From assembly GCA_030340625.1 (NCBI GenBank), contig JAOPHQ010002924.1, forward strand, positions 5,001 through 69,000: DNA of 64,000 bases. The letters run 5' to 3'. The translations under genes were made by a program, and so were the position numbers. Under the pieces are notes generated by a model. The model saw nothing but the letters and a program-made list of their open reading frames with translations, had not been told where the DNA came from and did no database searches. How positions within the stretch are numbered: the first letter of the stretch is position 1; the number at the start of each line of letters is the position of its first letter. This document shows positions 59,391 through 64,000 of the stretch, piece by piece. The DNA is from Merluccius polli. Its lineage: Eukaryota > Chordata > Actinopteri > Gadiformes > Merlucciidae.

Positions 59391-60752
59391 GTCCATCCAT
59401 CCATCCATTTTCTTCCGCTTATCCGGGGTCGGTGTCGCGGGGGCAGCAGCCTAAGCAGGGAAGCCCAGACTTCCCTTTCCCCAGTTACTTCGGCCAGCTC
59501 TTCCTGGGGGATCCCGAGGCGTTCCCAGGCCAGCCGAGAGACATAGTCTCTCCAGCGTGTTCCTGGGTCTTCCCCGGGGTCTCCTACCAGTGGGACGTGC
59601 CCTGAACACCTCACCAGGGAGGCGTCCGGGAGGCATCCTAACTAGATGCCGCACCTCATCTGGCTCCTCTCAACGCGGAGGAGTAGCGGGTCTACTCCGA
59701 GCTCCTCCCGATGACCGAGCTTCTTCACCCTATCTCTAAGGGAGAGCCCAGCCACCCTGCGGAGGAAAGCTCATTTCGGGCCGCTTGTACTCGCGATCTC
59801 GTTCTTTCGGTCATTACCCAAAGCTCATGACCACAGGTGAGGGCAGGAACGTAGATCGACTGGTAAATCGAGAGCTTTGCCTTTCGGCTCAGCTCCCTCT
59901 TCACCACGACGGATCTGTGCAGAGTCCGCATTACTGCAGACGCCGCACCGATCCGCCTGTCGATCTCCCGCTCCATCCTCCCCTCACTCGTGAACATGAC
60001 CCCGAGGTACTTGAACTCCTCCACTTGGGGCAGGATCTCATCCCCGACCCGGAGGGTGCACTCCACCCTTTTCGGTTGAGGACCATGGACTCGGACTTGG
60101 AGGTGCTGATTCTCATCCCGACCGCTTCACACTCGGCTGCGAACCTGTCCAGCGAGAGTTGGAGGTCACGGTCTGATGAAGCCATCAGGACCACATCATC
60201 CGCAAAAAGCAGAGACCCAATCCTGAGGTCACCAAAACCGGACCCCCTCAACGCCCTGGCTGTGCCTAGAAATCCTGTCCATAAAAATTATGAACAGGAT
60301 CGGTGACAAAGGGCAGCCCTGGCGGAGTCCAACCCTCACTGGAAACAAGTCCGACTTATTTACCGGCAATGCGGACCAAGCTCTGACACCGGTCATACAG
60401 GGAACGGACAGCCCGTATTTAGGGGGTCCGATACCCCATACTCCCCGGAGAACCCCCCACAGGACTCCCCGAGGGGACACGGTCCGAATGCCTTCTCCAA
60501 GTCCACAAAGCACATGTGGACTGGTTGGGCAAACTCCCATGCACCCTCAAGGATCCTAGCAGAGGGTGGTAGAGCTGGTCCACTGTTCCTCGGCCTGGAC
60601 TGAAAAACCACAATTGCTCCTCCTGGATCGAGGTTTCGACTATCCGACGGTCCCCTCCTCTCCAGCACCCCAGAATAGACCTTACCAGGGAGGCTTGAGG
60701 GAGTGTGATCCCCACTATAGTTGGAACACACTCCTACCGGTCCCCCTTCTTA
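59391..60752 (-). mobile_element. Rex3 copy in the right arm, frame shredded
   Basis: Mirror of 32,342-33,690. The left copy reads one 358-codon RT frame. Here the same region is broken into at least five short frames by single-base losses or gains, for example around 60,075, 60,236, 60,360 and 60,590. The TSD-bearing flanks are still visible. Confidence 0.9.
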
Positions 60753-60840
60753 AATTTCCTTCTATTATAAAGTCCATCAGGAGTAATTTATGTTTTATGA
60801 AATTGTAATTAAAACCCACGCATGATTATATATATATATA

Positions 60841-60895
<55 letters not shown>

Positions 60896-62107
60896 TTACA
60901 TGTATTTGTTTTTATTTATTTGTTTTTATTTATTACCCTATTCATTTATTTATTTATTTCTGTTTTCATTTATTCCTGTATTTCTTCATCCATATGTTAA
61001 CTGAGGGGACGTGTCTTGATGATGGTCACATAACAGCAATTGGTTTGTCTATATGAGAGTTCCCCAGATCGATTGTACTCGTATTGCGCATTTACTCCAA
61101 TGCGCATGCGCATTCTTCGGTAAATGACAAGGGGTTCTTCCTGTGTCCCTTATTTGCTATTTCCTTGCTGGAGAAGGTAGGAGCGAGGAGACACGGAGCA
61201 TCCTTCCCGTTTCTGCCGTTACTCACCACAGCAGAACGCCATGTTGTTATAACTCCGCCCTAACATCTGGCACATTTGAACGAGATGGCAGCGAAACAAT
61301 ACAAGTGGCCGTTATTGTATGCTTCTTGTTATAATAATAATAATAATAATAATAAATAATAATAGCAATCATAATAATCATAATAATCATAATAACTTAA
61401 TGTTTATAGCACTTTTCAGTTCAAGTGCTTTCCATAAAAATGAAAATAGGAAGAGTGACAGTACAATAAGAAACCCCAACAAGGGAAAGCAAGTAATGAA
61501 TAAGAAGAGGCAACAAGATAAATGTGTCTAAATGAAGATGAAGGGCTACTGTTTTGTGTCAGTGTGAATGTAACGCTGACAGCAGATCAGCTGTGCTGCC
61601 GTCATCCAAACGGACAGAGCTTCACATGACGCTTCAAAGGAAAGGTCGTCCTCATTTCTCTAAAAAACATTTCCTCATTTCCCTCGTTTCCTCTCAAACT
61701 CTTCCTTCGTCTCTCTATGCATCCTCGGTGGGGCGGGACTAAGACGCAAGAAAGGACACAAGTGAGGGGAAACGTGGATGCAATTTTAAAGGTCTCATCT
61801 CATCGTTTTTTCATTAATTTTGCGGTGGTCTCTAGTGTTAATAAATACCCTCAGTACCGGTTTTGGTTAAAAAAATGCTCTGCCGCGCCTGTTTCATGCT
61901 GTTTTAGTTTGGTGGGGGAGGTGGTGGGGGGGGCGGCGAACGACACGATTTCGCCTCTCATCATGAATATGCATGACATGCTAATGAACTCGCCTCTGGT
62001 TGGCTAACAGCACTGTGACGCTACCTCCAGTGCGCAGTGAGGATTTTTCCCGCTCCATATTCAACTAGTGCGAGACGAGTCGAGAATCGCGACTGTGCTG
62101 TTGCACA

Positions 62108-62568
62108 CATAGACATATATACATAGACGCCTCATAGACTGACGCTGCCCGTTAGAGCTGACGTAGCCAGCGCGGCCGCCATCTTGGAGGGGGGGCCCAG
62201 TGCATTCATTTCTATGGAGGAAGGCGTATCCCCAACTACAATAATAAGCATAACTCCCCGAATTGTTACCGGATTTTCACACGGTTTGGTTTGTTACAAA
62301 TGGCAGAGATTTATTTATGATACAGGACAATTTTTTTTTATTATTTTTTTTTTTTTTAAATAATAAGAATTATTGTTCAATCTTACTTGTTAAAGGTAAT
62401 CCCACACGATCTGGTGTCAATACTGCGCCGTAAGCTGCACAACATACTGGCATAGCTTGCTCTCCCGTTGACTCCTATGCTAGACTAGAGTGAGGACTCC
62501 CTACCATATGGCGGCGACGCTGGGTTACGTTCCATCACGTCATGAGGCGTCTATGTATATATGTCTAC
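62108..62568. mobile_element. P-like MITE (right-arm mirror of 30,553-31,013)
   Basis: The CATAGACATATATACATAGA end and its complement are present, but the second end and the neighbouring TGTGCAAC duplication carry base changes (GTCTACTGGTTGCAC). Confidence 0.75.
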
Positions 62569-64000
62569 TGGTTGCACTAGTCCTGCCTACTTCCTGACTT
62601 TCGGTGGGCGGTAGCGGAGGCGAGGCCATGAATACTAATTCACTGGATGACGTCAATCCGTGGGGCTTTTCTCATCCGCTGATTTTTCTCAGTGTTTTTT
62701 TTCTCCTGTTCTTTCATTGCCAAATACAGGCAATGGGGGTAGAAGAACGTTTTCACGCGCAGCACGCACATGCAACTCGGTGAGACCTATAGTATTTCAA
62801 CAAAAACAAGTATTAAACTGTTTCTCGCGGAATGAGACCTTTAAGAAACATGTAGCAATGGATGTACACCGCACACTACAATTAATACCAATTTAATATA
62901 TATTAAAATAATTAATATTAAATTATTATTAGCATAATAGTCCTTACTTTACGTTCGGACAGCACAACGAAATGACGAAGGAAGAAAGAATATGGATAAG
63001 GATACGGTGATGTGTGATGTATCTCCATGCAGTAGCGTGCGGTGAGCCTCAATTTCAGTGGGGCAAAGCTACCCGTGTGGCCGACCACGCCCACAATATG
63101 TTTTTTAATGTGTATTTTTGAGCTACATTAATAGATGTTAACTAAACTAATTATGAACAAAAATACCGAACGTGCTTTGAAGCTTTGAACGTGTCAGCCG
63201 CAACACATGCATGATGTCGGGCGAATTAGTATGTGCAATGGAAACACCAACAGTCTGGAATCATCTTTAGCTCGAGCTGTATAATACAGTAACGAAGTGC
63301 ATAGACCCCTTCGAGTGCAACGTCACAGAAATATGCGCACGCGTCTTGGGGTCAGAAAAACACCTACTCACATAGACTTCCACTAACGAAGTCCAAACAA
63401 AAAAGTCTAAAATGCCGACCTGTAGCGCTGTTGGATGTGAAAATAGGACCAGCAGTGGCGTTGACCAGATTAGGACATTGTCCACTGGTTTAAGAATAAA
63501 TAAATAAACTTACCCCGCCATGCAGGTGCAGTTAGCCGTGGTGAATGTAGCACTTCTCCCTTGTTGTAGACCACCCATGCCTTGTACAACGATTGTCTTC
63601 TTCCCTTGACGCTAATTAACCCAATCTTTAATGGAAGCTGGGTCTGGCAAACTATCGCCATCAGCCCAATACCCAATTTGTTGAGATATTATTCCCGGTC
63701 CCTTAATCGGCAACGAGAGAGCATATTCGGAAATATTCTGAGGAGAATCGTTGACTGTACTTCACTTTGTTTTCTGACCCCATTAGGCGCGAAAAGACGT
63801 GTGCGCATTCTCGTGGCTTGGAATGTTTACAAACAATGAAAGGGTCTATTGGCGGAGTAATTCTAGTTGAGCATGGGGCGGATAAGTTGACGACCATATA
63901 GGACTCTATTAGCGCGGGCTGAAATCCCTATTGCAGCCTGCAGGGTTACGTGATGAACATACGGAGGAGCGCGACCGTTGAGTTGAACCGCCCCAACATT

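Larger units (their letters stand above)
46610..64000 (-). repeat. Right arm of the giant inverted duplication, indel-rich
   Basis: Reverse complement of 29,133-46,602 with many single-base losses and few substitutions, seen alike in exons, introns, Rex3, MITEs and microsatellites. It continues to the window end with no sign of the arm stopping. Confidence 0.97.

Overview
The window is vertebrate nuclear DNA, almost certainly from a teleost fish. It holds spliced genes with GT-AG introns, long dinucleotide microsatellites and poly-C runs, a Rex3 retroposon with a GATG-type 3' tail, an RTE-type LINE, tRNA-derived SINEs, and Harbinger-, hAT- and P-like DNA transposons. I assembled coding sequences exon by exon, checking that the reading phase is kept across every junction.

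Layout: (1) 1-4.3 kb: a non-autonomous DNA transposon, then a minus-strand gene for an unrecognised single-pass membrane protein with a Thr/Pro-rich ectodomain. (2) 4.3-7.3 kb: a complete five-exon unc119-family gene on the plus strand. (3) 7.6-16.75 kb: a nest of transposons. A PIF/Harbinger-type element with a decayed MYB-like gene contains a long-terminal-inverted-repeat element, which contains both an RTE LINE and a smaller element that sits in a (TA)n tract. (4) 19.25-26.3 kb: a complete five-exon slc16a6 (monocarboxylate transporter 7) on the minus strand, with repeats in its introns. (5) 27.6-28.2 kb: a 31-bp minisatellite. (6) 29.13-64.0 kb: a giant inverted duplication.

The inverted duplication has two arms of about 17.4 kb that meet at 46,603-46,609 with only a 7-nt spacer. 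The left arm carries wipi1 exons 2-12 in perfect frame on the minus strand, plus Rex3, SINEs and MITEs. The right arm repeats everything in reverse order but is full of small indels. Nine of the eleven wipi1 exons there differ in length from the left copy, and the Rex3 ORF is shredded. Exon 1 of wipi1 is in neither arm. Errors fall equally on exons, introns, transposons and microsatellites. The simplest reading is an unpolished fold-back (a palindromic long-read artefact carried into the assembly). A real inverted duplication is the alternative and could be tested.

slc16a6 and wipi1 lie together in the same orientation. From general knowledge they are also neighbours in the human 17q24 region, so this is conserved synteny rather than an operon-like unit. 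UNC119 is a chaperone for lipidated proteins, MCT7 a plasma-membrane solute carrier, and WIPI1 an autophagy PI3P effector. Nothing in the sequence suggests they work together. I found no bacterial-type system, CRISPR array, rRNA or stand-alone tRNA gene.
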